Assembly (NCBI GenBank): GCA_001599295.1
Contig: BCGN01000002.1
Coordinates: forward strand, 1,798,001-1,862,000
Source of the DNA: Sporopachydermia quercuum
Taxonomy: Eukaryota > Ascomycota > Sporopachydermiomycetes > Sporopachydermiales > Sporopachydermiaceae
Length of the DNA stretch: 64,000 nt
Reading direction: 5' to 3'
Positions 23,566 to 34,512 of the stretch are shown in pieces (positions within the stretch are counted from its first letter, which is position 1; each line of letters opens with the position of its first letter). The notes below the pieces were generated by a model, which was given only the letters and a program-made list of their open reading frames with translations, had not been told where the DNA came from and made no database searches. Made by a program: the position numbers and the translations under genes.

Positions 23566-25477
23566 AAACTAACCCACTAAAAGTAATTGTTACNTTATTT
23601 GTACCCACCAGGCTTTTCTTTTGTGAAATTAAGTTTATTAAACTGATGTGAAGCATTGCAGTAGAATATGATAATGTTATTATTATTAGTTATCTTTATT
23701 CAACAAATATGAATGGTCAGTCGAATGGATTGGAACACCAATTAATAAGTCAAAATTAAAGTTGTACTGTGGGTTGAGTTAAGAACTGAGTCAGATTGCC
23801 GTTGAGGTTGGAACTTTATACTTGCTGACTTGTTAGAAAATAATAATAGATCAAATAAGATAAGATCACTAGGTGTCAAGTCCAAAACAAAAATAAATCT
23901 AATTAATATACTTTTAGTAGGAATACATCACTTAGATTGTTTTAAGAATTGTTTTTATTAAATTTCAAAAAAATGAGTCCAAGATGAAAATCGGTATTTT
24001 CTTTAACTCCACAGATAAGACGTGAAACATGGCCATGAATTAAAGTTAGTTTTCAACGATTTTCAAGGTTTTAAGGTTAACTCTAAACTTTTGAATAGCA
24101 AACGATTCTTCAACACCGCAAGATAATTCAGGTACCAAATGTATCATATCATCTATTGAGCACAGGCAATCAAAGCGTGGAGGGGGATATGCTATCAACA
24201 TTCTGTACCAAGAAAAGTCATTCCAGAAACTAGTCCCTGCATTCGAAGTCAAGAATAGTACGATTTGGAGATGCTACTGTCGAAAGATTTATTAGCAATG
24301 ACCCATCACTATTTAAGAATTAACTAAGAAGATATGATGAGCAGTCACACCTATCTTTTGATTTCTTCTGTATCCCTTAACGGTTTCCAGCAAAGAAAAA
24401 ACTGGAGTTCACTTCTCAAAAGTAGGCTCAAGAGGAAACTTGTCTTTCAAGTAACTTTCGTTAGCCTAACTGCTTTGAATCTGGTGCAGAAATAAGGGTA
24501 GACCCTTTTTGGTAACTAACTGGAGAAGTCCGTTGATAGTTAAGTAAGCATCCTACTTCGTGCTTCCTATGTAGGATAGCAGGTCATTTCAAAGGTTTCT
24601 TAATTGGCATTTGACGTTTCAAACTCGTTAACAAGAGATTTCCTTTGGAAAACAGTTGAGTTACATTTCTCTATTTACGCACTCTTCTTTTAGCCATGCA
24701 GACCCAAGATTAGCGAGAAGGCGTAATGAATCATCATGAACTTAGGTACTTAACGTTTCGTTTCATGTTTCAACTTAAATCTAAATTCATTTAATGCCGA
24801 AACCAAAATATGCTATAGCTTGTAATTCTTACTTCATATTCAGAGATTCTACTCTTTATATGTAAGTAATCAGTATATCGTAAGCAGAACAAGTTTATGT
24901 CCTAGTTTTCAGAATACGAATAACAATAGCATATTAACTTGATTTATAGTTTAGAAGAATATTCTGCATAAGAATTTTCTGCTAACTTTAATTCAAACTT
25001 TACTAGAACTAAAAAATTCGAATGCTGGTGCATTCATTTTGAAAGCAGAATGATACAATACTAATAAGCAGTACTTGAATGTTTGTTACTAACTTTGCTC
25101 CAACACTTCAATAAACTTATGTAGTACTGAAATATGTTTTCCATTATGAGGGATTCGAATTCTTGATCAATAATAATATATTGCTGTTTCGGTCTGTACG
25201 TCCAATAACTTAATTAATAACCTTATATTTACCCTCCACCCTAACGTTACTCTCTACTGAAGATGAGTACCTGCTTGCAAGCAAATCTATCAATTGTAAA
25301 ACCAGCAAATTGATTTTAAGATCACACTTTTAAGTATCTTAAATATATTACATCAAAAAATTTCGCATATAATCAACCTTCAATAAAACCCATAAACTAT
25401 ACAACAATCCGCCGTTTCATATAATATACTATATGCATCAATACCTTCCAGAGATATTTCTCCAACCCCGTTAACAT
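23566..25477. other. Gene-poor region 3' of BRF1
   Basis: No supportable gene in about 1.9 kb. A TACTAAC at about 25085 follows a GTAAGT at about 24862 on the plus strand, but no exons of sensible coding content flank them. One N at 23594. A 68-codon minus frame at 24046-24252 is not family-like. Confidence 0.5.
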
Positions 25478-27355
25478 TCAGCCTGCTTTGAAAATATCGT
25501 CAATAGCTGAATAGTTAATTTTCCTACTGAAAGATCTCTTCTGTAACATACTCTTCGCTGATTCAGCTGCACTTCCTGCATTATCATCCAATCCTTCATC
25601 ATTGATTAATTTACCTGGATCGTCAGGCAGATCAAACGAAACTTTCATATCAGACTTCTTCGCTCCAAAGTTTGCTCTATTTCCAACCATGCCTAAACCT
25701 GCAATATGTCTTGTGGTGTTTCTTATTTGCTGGGCATTAGCTTTTCGAGCTTTACGCTTAGGTTTAGATGGATTAGTTAATGGATTGCCAAACTCGTCAG
25801 TACCCAACTTAAGCTTCTTCCTTTCCTGATCAATTAGATAATCTTTGTTTTCATTGTGCCAAACAATCTCACGATATTTCTTTGCCTCTTCATCGAGAAA
25901 AAATGTCTCTATTTCATCATCATCAACATCCGACAGGTTCTCAGGATCAGAGTTTATTGTTGATAGGATGTCTGCTGTTTTTGGTAACAAATTTAAATTC
26001 CTTGGTTTATTATGATCAATCTCTTTCTTCTTGTGTCGCCTAGCTCTCGTCTTGCCTTCTTCTTCCATTCCATTGGCATTATTCTTACCATCACCGTCAC
26101 TCATATTGTTGTCACCAAGGGTATTGTCACTAGTGCCATGTACTTTGCTATTCTGTAAAATACTTAGCGAACCAGGATCTTCTCGTAACTTTTTCTTGCG
26201 TTTTGATAGTTTTCCTGTGATAATTTTTATATCTTCTGTAAGTTCTTTATCACTAAAAGAACGATCACTGAGTAAAGTCTTCAATACTTGATTTTGAGCT
26301 ATAGAGCCTTCGCTCAACTGTATATTGTCACCATCACCATGAACTACGATATCATGGACAACATCTTGCTTGTATATAGCATTATTGATTTGCTCGTCTG
26401 TTAGTCCCGATTTCCTCAAATCTGCCATCATTTTTTCTTTCTTGCGGTGTTTCTTATAAGCTGGAGGCACAGCGTCTTCAATAAAATCTCTTGAATCAGC
26501 ACGGAAGTTATTGAGCGATTGAGTAGCTGATGATGTTGTTTTAAACTCGTTTAATCTCTTTTGAATAGTTTCTTCTGCTACATGCGCTACATGAACAATC
26601 TCGGCTTTCGTTCTTCTATGGTTGTTCATTCTTGCTGCAAGAAGGAGACAAGCTCCAGCAATACCTGCGGGTCTTCTACCTTCTTGGATCCATTCAGCGG
26701 ACATTTTCTGGGCTAATTTAACAGCATCATTGATGATTTTCATCTTATCATTCCCGAAATCCAATCTCTCAGCAAAGTGTTGTATGAACAAAGATGGATC
26801 AGCTAATGGCAGATTATTTATATGCAAAGCTTTACACATTTTTAAAAATGTAGCCCCAACTGAGTAAACTGAGATCTGCAGCCTCGACGAAAAATCAATT
26901 AGCATATGATGTGTCCTTTCCTTTCTGCAAGCAATGTATAAACAAGTAGCAATCACATTCTGTGACCGACGGCCCTGAACGAAATTATTAGTCAAAGCTA
27001 TATGATACCATTGGTTTGCTGCATCTGTTATATAATCAGGGATCTTTAAAGCAGCTGCTACACTTCTAATCCTTCTTTTCGCATTAGCAAGTGTTTGTTC
27101 CCTGCTTTCAATACCTGTGCCTTTTCCTGCACCATAAGGACCTGAGAATCTAGCACCAGATTGGTCGGGACCAATAAAGGAACCTTGAACAGCAGCAGCT
27201 CCAGAAGAGGTTTCGACAAAAGAAACCTCCGAGACAATTGGATTTTCTTCTTGAACAGTACCACATTCTTTACACGCCAAATCTCCTGACGCTGTGGAGT
27301 GATCTCGAACAAACTCGGTGCTGCCACAGTTCCGGCACTTAACTGCCATGTTCAT
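25478..27355 (-). CDS. BRF1: TFIIIB subunit Brf1 (TFIIB-related factor)
   Basis: Core RNA polymerase III initiation factor. With TBP and Bdp1 it forms TFIIIB upstream of tRNA and 5S genes. 625 aa from the first ATG; a further ATG two codons on gives MAVKCRNCG and may be the true start. The N-terminal zinc ribbon (about residues 7-35) has CRNCGSTEF and CKECGTVQ. Two cyclin-like repeats follow (about 83-170 and 180-265), including GRRSQNVIATCLYIACRK and GRRPAGIAGACLLLAAR. The charged C-terminal half has the Brf1 homology segment around EEAKKYREIVWHNENKDYL (near residue 495), which contacts TBP and Bdp1. It is divergent from RPN3 over an 838-bp shared promoter. Confidence 0.97.
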   Translation of the reverse strand: MNMAVKCRNCGSTEFVRDHSTASGDLACKECGTVQEENPIVSEVSFVETSSGAAAVQGSFIGPDQSGARFSGPYGAGKGTGIESREQTLANAKRRIRSVAAALKIPDYITDAANQWYHIALTNNFVQGRRSQNVIATCLYIACRKERTHHMLIDFSSRLQISVYSVGATFLKMCKALHINNLPLADPSLFIQHFAERLDFGNDKMKIINDAVKLAQKMSAEWIQEGRRPAGIAGACLLLAARMNNHRRTKAEIVHVAHVAEETIQKRLNEFKTTSSATQSLNNFRADSRDFIEDAVPPAYKKHRKKEKMMADLRKSGLTDEQINNAIYKQDVVHDIVVHGDGDNIQLSEGSIAQNQVLKTLLSDRSFSDKELTEDIKIITGKLSKRKKKLREDPGSLSILQNSKVHGTSDNTLGDNNMSDGDGKNNANGMEEEGKTRARRHKKKEIDHNKPRNLNLLPKTADILSTINSDPENLSDVDDDEIETFFLDEEAKKYREIVWHNENKDYLIDQERKKLKLGTDEFGNPLTNPSKPKRKARKANAQQIRNTTRHIAGLGMVGNRANFGAKKSDMKVSFDLPDDPGKLINDEGLDDNAGSAAESAKSMLQKRSFSRKINYSAIDDIFKAG

Positions 27356-28193
27356 TGTATGAGATAACAACGGGGTATTCTATTCGACTGGCACACAGTT
27401 TCTCTGCTTAATGTCCAACAAATAACCCCTCTATGGCATGCTAGGCTGTTTATGGAGATACCAATTATGTAAATTGCAATACTCTTAATACAATAGCTTC
27501 AGTAATACTGCAAATAGTTATAACGAACGGATAACGAAAAAGATAGTGAAAATCAACAACAGTCCATAGAGCTTCCTGATCTTTCCTGGTTGAATAACAA
27601 AAAACCGTTGATAACAGAAAACTAGCCTATCAAGTGTCTCTTCCCTCTTCTCGATAGCTTCGGCCTACAAGACATCTGTTGCACAATCACTTATTGTTTA
27701 TTCTATTCTCATAATAAACAAAAAATAGGAGAAAAACATTAGAGAGGAAAAACCGGAAAAAAAAAGTGTTGGCATTGAATTATTTCCGATATAGTAATGG
27801 TTTCTCTATTGCATAATCATAAACTAGAAGGTGGATGGGTGTTTTACCCCTTTGGGGATACTTCTAAAGATATTGTGCTTCTTGCATGAAAAATACAATA
27901 GACAGCGTACTTAATCATGCATCTGTCTCATTCTTGCAGTGATTACGCATATTTTCTATATAACTAAGGCCAAGTTCTATTTAACACTCACTACTCTTCA
28001 CGAAAGACTGTCCAACGGTACCACTATCAACTGTTTGCCACCAATTAATCATACCACTACAATAATTCATCGGCATAATTATCGGCAATATCTACATATT
28101 CTACCTGTTGTATTTCAATTGACTAAGCTGTTTTGCTAAAAAACTGCAAAAAATTCAGTAAAGCCGTCGAATCAACAATCTGCCTCCGCCACA
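27356..28193. other. Divergent promoter region, BRF1 / RPN3
   Basis: About 0.84 kb between the two start codons. It contains an exact PACE box (listed separately at 28034-28042) close to RPN3. Poly-A tracts near 27720 and 27755 may be nucleosome-excluding elements. Nothing else was recognised. Confidence 0.7.
28034..28042 (-). promoter_or_regulatory. PACE box (Rpn4-type proteasome control element) of RPN3
   Basis: TTTGCCACC on the plus strand is the exact reverse complement of the proteasome-associated control element GGTGGCAAA, bound by Rpn4 in S. cerevisiae. It lies about 150 bp upstream of the RPN3 ATG, the usual distance. That Rpn4 uses it in this species is inferred. Confidence 0.85.
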
Positions 28194-29654
28194 ATGGAAG
28201 TCGATACTCCTACTACAACAAACACGCCAGATGTGGAGAGCGAAGCTTTAGTTATCGAAGACATCAAACAACATTTTCTCTCCCTTGAAAAATCTGCCTC
28301 TACCTTTGATCCAAGATTTATTTTAAAGGTTTTCCGAGATTTAGCTGCATTAAGGAAGAGATTGACATCCAATGTGTTGAGAACAATCATCAATCAAACA
28401 TATGGATCTAATGACTACACAGCTATTGTATTACTGCAGTTTGTGAAACCAACAGAAAGCTCGACCGCTGAAGACAGTAGAATGGAAGAAACAAATGAAG
28501 ATAATGATGAAGAGAAGCAAGTCATTCCAGAGATTGATATGTTCATCCATCTACTGATTCAGATATATCTTTTAGATCGCAATGAGTTAGAAGAAAGCTC
28601 AGCATTCATTGGGAAGGTAATGGATAAACTAAGTAGCTATAACACAAGATCGTTGGATTTTATATCAGCTAAGATATGGTTTTACATTGCTAGAATTGCA
28701 GAATTATCTGGTACATTGTACGATATTAGACCTCACCTACTGGCAGCATTAAGAACTGCCACTTTACGTTATGATACAGAAACACAAGCTTCATTGATCA
28801 CTTTGTTACTAAGAAACTATTTGTTGACTCAAAACTACAGTCAGGCTGCCAATTTGATTGCTAAAACAACTTTCCCAGAATCGGCTGGCAACGCTTTAGT
28901 TGCTAGATACTATTACTATCTTGCCAGAGTAAATGCTATTCAACTGCATTACTCGTCAGCTCATGATTGCTCCATTAGTGCTATCAGGAAGGCTCCTCAA
29001 ACGAAATTGAGTGCTGGATTTGTTCAAGCTGCTCGTAAGCTTAATATTGTCATTGAATTACTTATGGGAGACATTCCTGAATTATCTATTTTCCGTCAAC
29101 CAATGTTTGAAAAAGCTTTAGCACCATATTTGGCTGTCACTCAAGCTGTAAGAGTTGGTGACTTGAAATTATTTGCTAAAACTGTTTCTCAATATAGTGA
29201 TGTACTAAAGAAAGACGGAAATCTTTCTCTAGTCTCCAGATTACGTCAAAATGTCATCAAGACTGGTATCAGAACTATTAGTTTATCATATTCAAGAATT
29301 TCCTTAAAGGATATTTGCATTAAACTTCATTTAGAATCAGAAGAAACTGCTGAATATGTCGTCTCTCGTGCTATCAGAGATGGTGTCATTGAAGCTACAA
29401 TCAATCATGAAAAAGGATTTATGGAATCAAAAGAACTACTTGATGTTTATGCTACTTCAGAGCCACAGAAAACTTTTGATGACAGAATCCAATTCTGTAT
29501 CTCTTTACATAACGATAGTGTGAAAGCTATGAGATATCCTATGAGTACCAATAGAGTTGAGGCAAAGGCTGAAGATGAGGAATCAAGGGAGAGAGAAACT
29601 GAACTGTTAGCTGAATTGTTAGAAGGTGATTTTGATGGTGATGATTATCTTTAG
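28194..29654 (+). CDS. RPN3: 26S proteasome lid subunit Rpn3
   Basis: Non-ATPase subunit of the lid of the 19S regulatory particle (human PSMD3). It is structural and helps position the deubiquitinase module. 486 aa in one exon from ATG 28194. After a short variable N-terminus comes VFRDLAALRKRL, then TPR-like helices rich in paired Tyr/Leu (YYYYLARVNAIQLHYSSAH). The PCI domain spans about residues 320-430, with the winged-helix part YSRISLKDICIKLHLESEE and GVIEATINHEKGFM. An acidic tail (LLEGDFDGDDYL) closes it. An exact PACE box lies about 150 bp upstream. RPT5 and SEM1 of the same complex lie 8 and 12 kb further on. Confidence 0.97.
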   Translation: MEVDTPTTTNTPDVESEALVIEDIKQHFLSLEKSASTFDPRFILKVFRDLAALRKRLTSNVLRTIINQTYGSNDYTAIVLLQFVKPTESSTAEDSRMEETNEDNDEEKQVIPEIDMFIHLLIQIYLLDRNELEESSAFIGKVMDKLSSYNTRSLDFISAKIWFYIARIAELSGTLYDIRPHLLAALRTATLRYDTETQASLITLLLRNYLLTQNYSQAANLIAKTTFPESAGNALVARYYYYLARVNAIQLHYSSAHDCSISAIRKAPQTKLSAGFVQAARKLNIVIELLMGDIPELSIFRQPMFEKALAPYLAVTQAVRVGDLKLFAKTVSQYSDVLKKDGNLSLVSRLRQNVIKTGIRTISLSYSRISLKDICIKLHLESEETAEYVVSRAIRDGVIEATINHEKGFMESKELLDVYATSEPQKTFDDRIQFCISLHNDSVKAMRYPMSTNRVEAKAEDEESRERETELLAELLEGDFDGDDYL

Positions 29655-29950
29655 AATGTGCATATTCAAGTGAAAATAGATAGTACTACGATTTTTCATT
29701 CAAACAGTTCATACAAACCGTTCAAACTATACTCAAATTTTTTTTTTTTGGTCAACTGGCATGTTTGATAAACTATGAGCAGCTTAACTAGTTGTCTAAT
29801 TTACCTTCCGTCTTTCTTTCTTACTATTTTAATGTACAAATTAAAAGAAATCTAATAATAATGATTTATTTGCTAGTTCATCTCGTAAAATACCAATAGA
29901 TAAAATTCTAGAAGAAACAAGAAACTGCCTAGTGCTAATAGTAAGAACCA

Positions 29951-31558
29951 TCAACTATCAGAGTTTCCATCTGTTGCTGTTTCCTTTGATGTCCTTTTAC
30001 TCAAACTTGCTTCATATGTTTTATCGCTGAATCTCAACCCCGAAGCTGTCGATGATGCTTCAGCACTCATAGTATCATTCGTTTGAGTCCTGCTATCGTG
30101 TTTACTAGGAGAAACAATAAAATCATCGTTGAACTTTACACTAGATGATTCAAACTCACTATCACTATTACCATCTTTTTCATCAGCATCATCATACTCT
30201 CCGTCTTCTTTATTGGTATCCTCAATCAGATTATCAAATACACTATCCTTGTTAATAGTGTCTTTATTTTCATCATTTTTATCGGATCGAATAGAATCGA
30301 CTTGTTCAAACGCCTCAACTTGGGGTTTAAACGTCTTCGATTTGGATATATGTTTATCTCTTTGAATGCTAACTAGTTCAGCAACACGGACCCATCTTCT
30401 TCTTCTAGTGAACTTGCCTGATGGTTCGTTTGATGGATTTCTCCATGTATTATCATAGTAAATCCATCCTTCATCACTGTCTGGATTAGCAGATAAGGCA
30501 TTTTTCTTGCCATGAGGTAAAACCAAAACACCATTGAACGTTATATCACATTTCCAAGTTTTATCTATCCATTTCCATCTCACGCCTTCCACATCAACAT
30601 TTGGGAGTTTGAAATCATCGAGCGGATCAGTTGCATTGAGATATTCATCGGTCCAGGCTGATCTTTCATATGCGAGTAAATTAGAAGTCCAACCAATTCC
30701 CACCCATCTTCTTTGATTTTCATATACAACATATGTAAATCGTATAGGTCTTCCATCTGATTGTTGTAACTGCAGGGGTAAAGCTGATATGTCATCAAGC
30801 AACGATTTGATGGATTTATTTGATTTCTCTTGCTCATCTGTATAATCAAGCGACGTGACATAAAATGTAAGCAATCTGATAGTTCGAGATCTCCATAATA
30901 ACGTCCTGATGACTTTAGCATATAGTGAATGATACGTAAGAAAAAGCACTCCTACTACTAGCGCAATGGATTTAGAAGATAGTAGTAGTGAAGCAATGAA
31001 GATATACAAAGGAGATAGAAATACAGAGGCAATAAACAGTCTTTTCACATCATCAAAAGATAAATCAAGTGTTGATACTGGATGTAATAACAGATTGAAC
31101 CTTGAAGAAGCATCTGCCAGTGTGTGTACTATTTCATCCAATGTGGGATTGATTAACGTAGACACATTCGATTGAATCTTCACGTAAGCACCAATCAGTA
31201 AAACAAGAATAATGGGACCAAAATAAACTGTAATTACTTCCCAGTAAATAACCGATAGCGCATATAAAGAAACCGCTATAAATCCAATATAAGGATCTTC
31301 ATTGGTCCATGTGAGTACAGATAAGACAAAATTCACTACTAATATCATTGGATAAGCAGAAGAGAGAGTCTTTGATACTAATGCTGGCGTTGAAGCCAGT
31401 AAAGGCGAGGTTCCGGAGTATATGGAGCCATTTGGTGGAGTGAAATTAGCATATGTTTGAGCAGCTGATCCTATTGATTTCCTATTTGCACGGTATGAAT
31501 CCTTGCTTGAAGAAGAGGAAGACATGGAGCTGATCCAATTTGTATCAACAGCTGCCAT
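29951..31558 (-). CDS. PEX30: Peroxisomal/ER dysferlin-domain protein, Pex30/31/32 family
   Basis: Membrane protein of ER subdomains from which pre-peroxisomal vesicles and lipid droplets bud; it controls peroxisome number and size. 535 aa. After a Ser-rich N-terminus come reticulon-like hydrophobic segments (about residues 65-125 and 170-225). Next comes the dysferlin domain (about 265-400), with the DysFN motif YVVYENQRRWVGIGWT, the DysFC motif DEGWIYYDNTWRNP and the closing RRRRWVRVAELV. The C-terminus is acidic and Ser-rich. S. cerevisiae has several paralogues, so the symbol is for the family and not a strict orthologue call. It converges on RPN3, 296 bp between stop codons. Confidence 0.9.
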   Translation of the reverse strand: MAAVDTNWISSMSSSSSSKDSYRANRKSIGSAAQTYANFTPPNGSIYSGTSPLLASTPALVSKTLSSAYPMILVVNFVLSVLTWTNEDPYIGFIAVSLYALSVIYWEVITVYFGPIILVLLIGAYVKIQSNVSTLINPTLDEIVHTLADASSRFNLLLHPVSTLDLSFDDVKRLFIASVFLSPLYIFIASLLLSSKSIALVVGVLFLTYHSLYAKVIRTLLWRSRTIRLLTFYVTSLDYTDEQEKSNKSIKSLLDDISALPLQLQQSDGRPIRFTYVVYENQRRWVGIGWTSNLLAYERSAWTDEYLNATDPLDDFKLPNVDVEGVRWKWIDKTWKCDITFNGVLVLPHGKKNALSANPDSDEGWIYYDNTWRNPSNEPSGKFTRRRRWVRVAELVSIQRDKHISKSKTFKPQVEAFEQVDSIRSDKNDENKDTINKDSVFDNLIEDTNKEDGEYDDADEKDGNSDSEFESSSVKFNDDFIVSPSKHDSRTQTNDTMSAEASSTASGLRFSDKTYEASLSKRTSKETATDGNSDS

Positions 31559-32703
31559 CCACTTAGTAGATCTTAAAAGTAAAAGGTTGTTTGAAAGTCA
31601 ACTTGGAAGTTGTCAGCAAAACCAAATTGATTCACAGATTGTGATCTTTTATTTGACACTTAAATCGTGGTTCTCGAGTAAACAAAAACACGTTGCACTA
31701 GTATTACAATTAGTTGTTTGAGCGGTTACTACTTTAGTTACTGCCTAATAAGAAATGGTGAGTTCAACGGATACATCAAATCGTATCAAATCGTTGTTTA
31801 ATTTCTGAATTAGGCCCCTGTATAATGTAAATCATCTAACAATAAATCATAGCTCATAATACCAAATAGATAATGAATCAAGGTACATATTTCTATATGC
31901 TTCCTAACAGTAAAGATTATGACGATGCTCATTGAAATGTGATGATTGAAATGGTAAGTTAGTTTGATNGACTTCCATTAGGGTAGGCGGAGACAGTTAA
32001 AGTTTATGCACTTCATATGTAGGAAAACACTTTATTATAGGAATTGGAAAAAAGATTCTTAGGGCTATTGTAAGTGATTACATGTATCGAATTGTATTTC
32101 ATTCGTTCTGATTCGAAGGTAGAGTGGTAGCATGAGTTGTTTATAGAGGTAGTTATTAATAGTTGTTAGCGGTTTTTGTAACAGAAATTAACAGCATTCT
32201 GCTACAAGGGGGTATCAGTATTTGTCTTGAGAATGGTTAGAGTTTGACTATATATGCAGCGCGAGATTACCGAATTGGGGAAATGAGGGGAATTTAATGC
32301 TGAGAGCTTCGATGAAAGCGCCTTATAAGCTCAAAAGGCCAAATATTGCAAGAAAAGAGGACTTTAGACATTGATTTTGTCTCATTGAAACTTTGAAGCT
32401 CTTAGTGTCAAGATATGCAGAACTTCCTACAGATTACTTACATGTTAGTATATTGTTGGTTTAATTTCAACTTTAGGTTTGAAACCTAATGCAATATTTG
32501 CAGGAAATTCTTCAAACTTAATTTACCCTCGGTAAATTAGAACTGAAAAATGAATATAAAGTACAACTTGAACGGAAAATGTATGAACAAGGATGAAAAT
32601 GAAAACTAAATAAATCAAGAAAAATAATAGAAATCTATTTTATAAAAAGAACTTGTATACTTTGTGAAATACAATAAACCATATTTCAGTTTATACGACG
32701 CTC
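31559..32703. other. Intergenic region between BCP1 and the PEX30-family gene
   Basis: About 1.1 kb containing the promoter of the PEX30-family gene and the 3' side of BCP1. A short palindrome AATTTACC-CTC-GGTAAATT is at about 32520-32538. One N at 31969. No gene and no oleate response element of the FOX2 kind was seen. Confidence 0.6.
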
Positions 32704-33740
32704 TCAATTAGGAGCAAACTTCACTTCCATATCTGCAACCGATTTCTGCAGACCTTCCTTATCTAAAATCATCAAATGGAATCTAGGAAATATTCCGTAG
32801 TCTTGAAAAGTTCTTTTAGAATCGGCTTCTTGACTGGTTTTAGTATACTTCATGGATTTATAGAACTTAGCATGAGTTTGTAATACTTCATCTTCTTCAT
32901 GGAAATAAAAGATTTGCCTAGCTGCTTCATCATGCTTTGACCTCTTCGGTTTTGGTTTTCTGACATCTTCATCATCAATTGAAGAACTAACTTCTATGAA
33001 AGTCTTAGATATAATGATGTAGTTATCAAATTCATAAGGTTCTTTGTTTTCCACTGCCTTGTTCATTTCTGATTCTAAGAGTTTGTACATAGGTGGTACA
33101 ACTTCCACAGGCATGTTGATCAACCTTTCACTAATAATCAATCCAGTATTGGTTTTGCCATTAGATAATAGTTTTCGTAGATACAAATTGAACTCAGGAA
33201 ACTTATTGGTCTTTTCTAAGAAATAATTTAGTAGGGACTTTATCACTGGTTTATCCTTATTTTCGTTTATATTCAATACTGTCAAAACAGCAAATGGATC
33301 ACTTTCTTTACCATCAGTTTTAATAGTTGAACCAAGGGAACAATTCGCAAGCATTAAGTCAGCCAATGCACCCAAGTCAAACAACACGTTATCAACGTCA
33401 AATAGTTGTCGTAGCAAGTTTTTGAACGCATGATAATCAATATCAGGATTAGGATCAAAATAGTCAAAATCAACATTAACTATCTTATCCTCTTCAGGTA
33501 TTGATTCAATGTCTGAATCATTTTCGTCATCATCAGAATCGTTTCCATTCAATAGGTTCTTCTGCTCACAAGTAAACAACCTGTTAGAATATTTATCAAG
33601 AATGACAATAAAACCAACACAATGTCCCAGCATTTTAAATAACAAACACAGGTCTGAACGGTTTTGCAGAGCCATTATCCAGTACTTACCTCATCAATTG
33701 GATCACCAGCTTCGACATCATCCTGTTTTCTTTTGGACAT
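32704..33740 (-). CDS. BCP1: Bcp1, nuclear export/ribosomal protein chaperone (one intron)
   Basis: Homologue of human BCCIP. In S. cerevisiae Bcp1 is an essential nuclear protein that chaperones ribosomal protein Rpl23 and is needed for nuclear export of Mss4. Exon 1 (33740-33690) encodes MSKRKQDDVEAGDPIDE. Exon 2 (33561-32704) continues KNLLNGNDSDDDEN... The 128-nt intron has a GTAAGT donor, a TTCTAAC branch site and the acceptor GAGCAG. Using the GAG just upstream would add one Gln, also in frame. The product is 302 aa. Family blocks are the acidic N-terminus, IVNVDFDYFDPNPDIDYHAFKNLLRQLF, and the C-terminal YFHEEDEVL and FPRFHLMILDKEGL. Confidence 0.93.
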
Positions 33741-34512
33741 TTTGAATGAAATCAGCACAATTTCTGATTAGATTGTATTATTTACATAGATAGTTAGTAA
33801 AAAGTATGTGGCTACTTCTATCAATATAATAGTATGCAACTATTTGGCTCGGAAATGAATCAATAAAGAAATATATGATTAATCATAGTAAAAGAAATTT
33901 CTTATTCTAAAAGACCTCTTCAGGTATGCATAGAGACGCGGGTATATGTATATTATGCATATACATATTTATGCGGGATATATAAAGCTATGGAATTGNA
34001 ACAGCAGTGAATGAAGCAAAAAAATATAACGTATTTGTTTCTGTAAGAACACTTAGAACCTATTGGTCAATTTCATCAAAAGCTAGAAAATAAGAATCAA
34101 ATTTACTATCAAAAGAATCAATCCAAGTGTCAAGTGGCATCTCAAGCTAGAGCATTCGTTCCCAAAGAGATAAAACCACTAAAGTTATATACAATATGTA
34201 CTTTACGCATAAAGGTGCAGATGGTTTCTGATCTTTCGCAATGATATTGTATCAAGGAAGAATTGATAGTGATTGATATTATTATTACTATTGTTACTAT
34301 TACTGTTATTACTATTACTGTTATTACTATTTCTATTGTTACTATTACTATTATTACTATTAAACTAAACATATCATTCTATCCAAATTAATTATTAATC
34401 TGTTGAGTTCACAACAGTAACTACTCGAAATCCTCATATAGAACACATGATAACATCTTGCTACGTCTTGTGAGAAAAGCTTCTGATCTCAACTTCTGTC
34501 ACTGCTCCCCCA
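33741..34512. other. Intergenic region between SRP101 and BCP1
   Basis: It holds the BCP1 promoter and the SRP101 3' end. The main content is a trinucleotide repeat at about 34264-34365, listed separately. One N at 33999. No gene seen. Confidence 0.65.
34264..34365. repeat. Imperfect ATT/ACT/GTT trinucleotide microsatellite, about 100 bp
   Basis: The plus strand runs in triplets ATT, ACT and GTT with a partial 12-15 bp higher order (for example TTACTATTACTGTTATTACT). Read on the minus strand it gives an Ile/Val-only frame, which is an artefact. It lies about 150-250 bp below the SRP101 stop. Confidence 0.9.

Noticed and set aside
25152-25163. GGATTCGAATTC, B-box-like
   Set aside because: No cloverleaf partner sequences nearby.
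34142-34372. Ile/Val/Thr-only minus-strand ORF
   Set aside because: It is the translation of a trinucleotide microsatellite.
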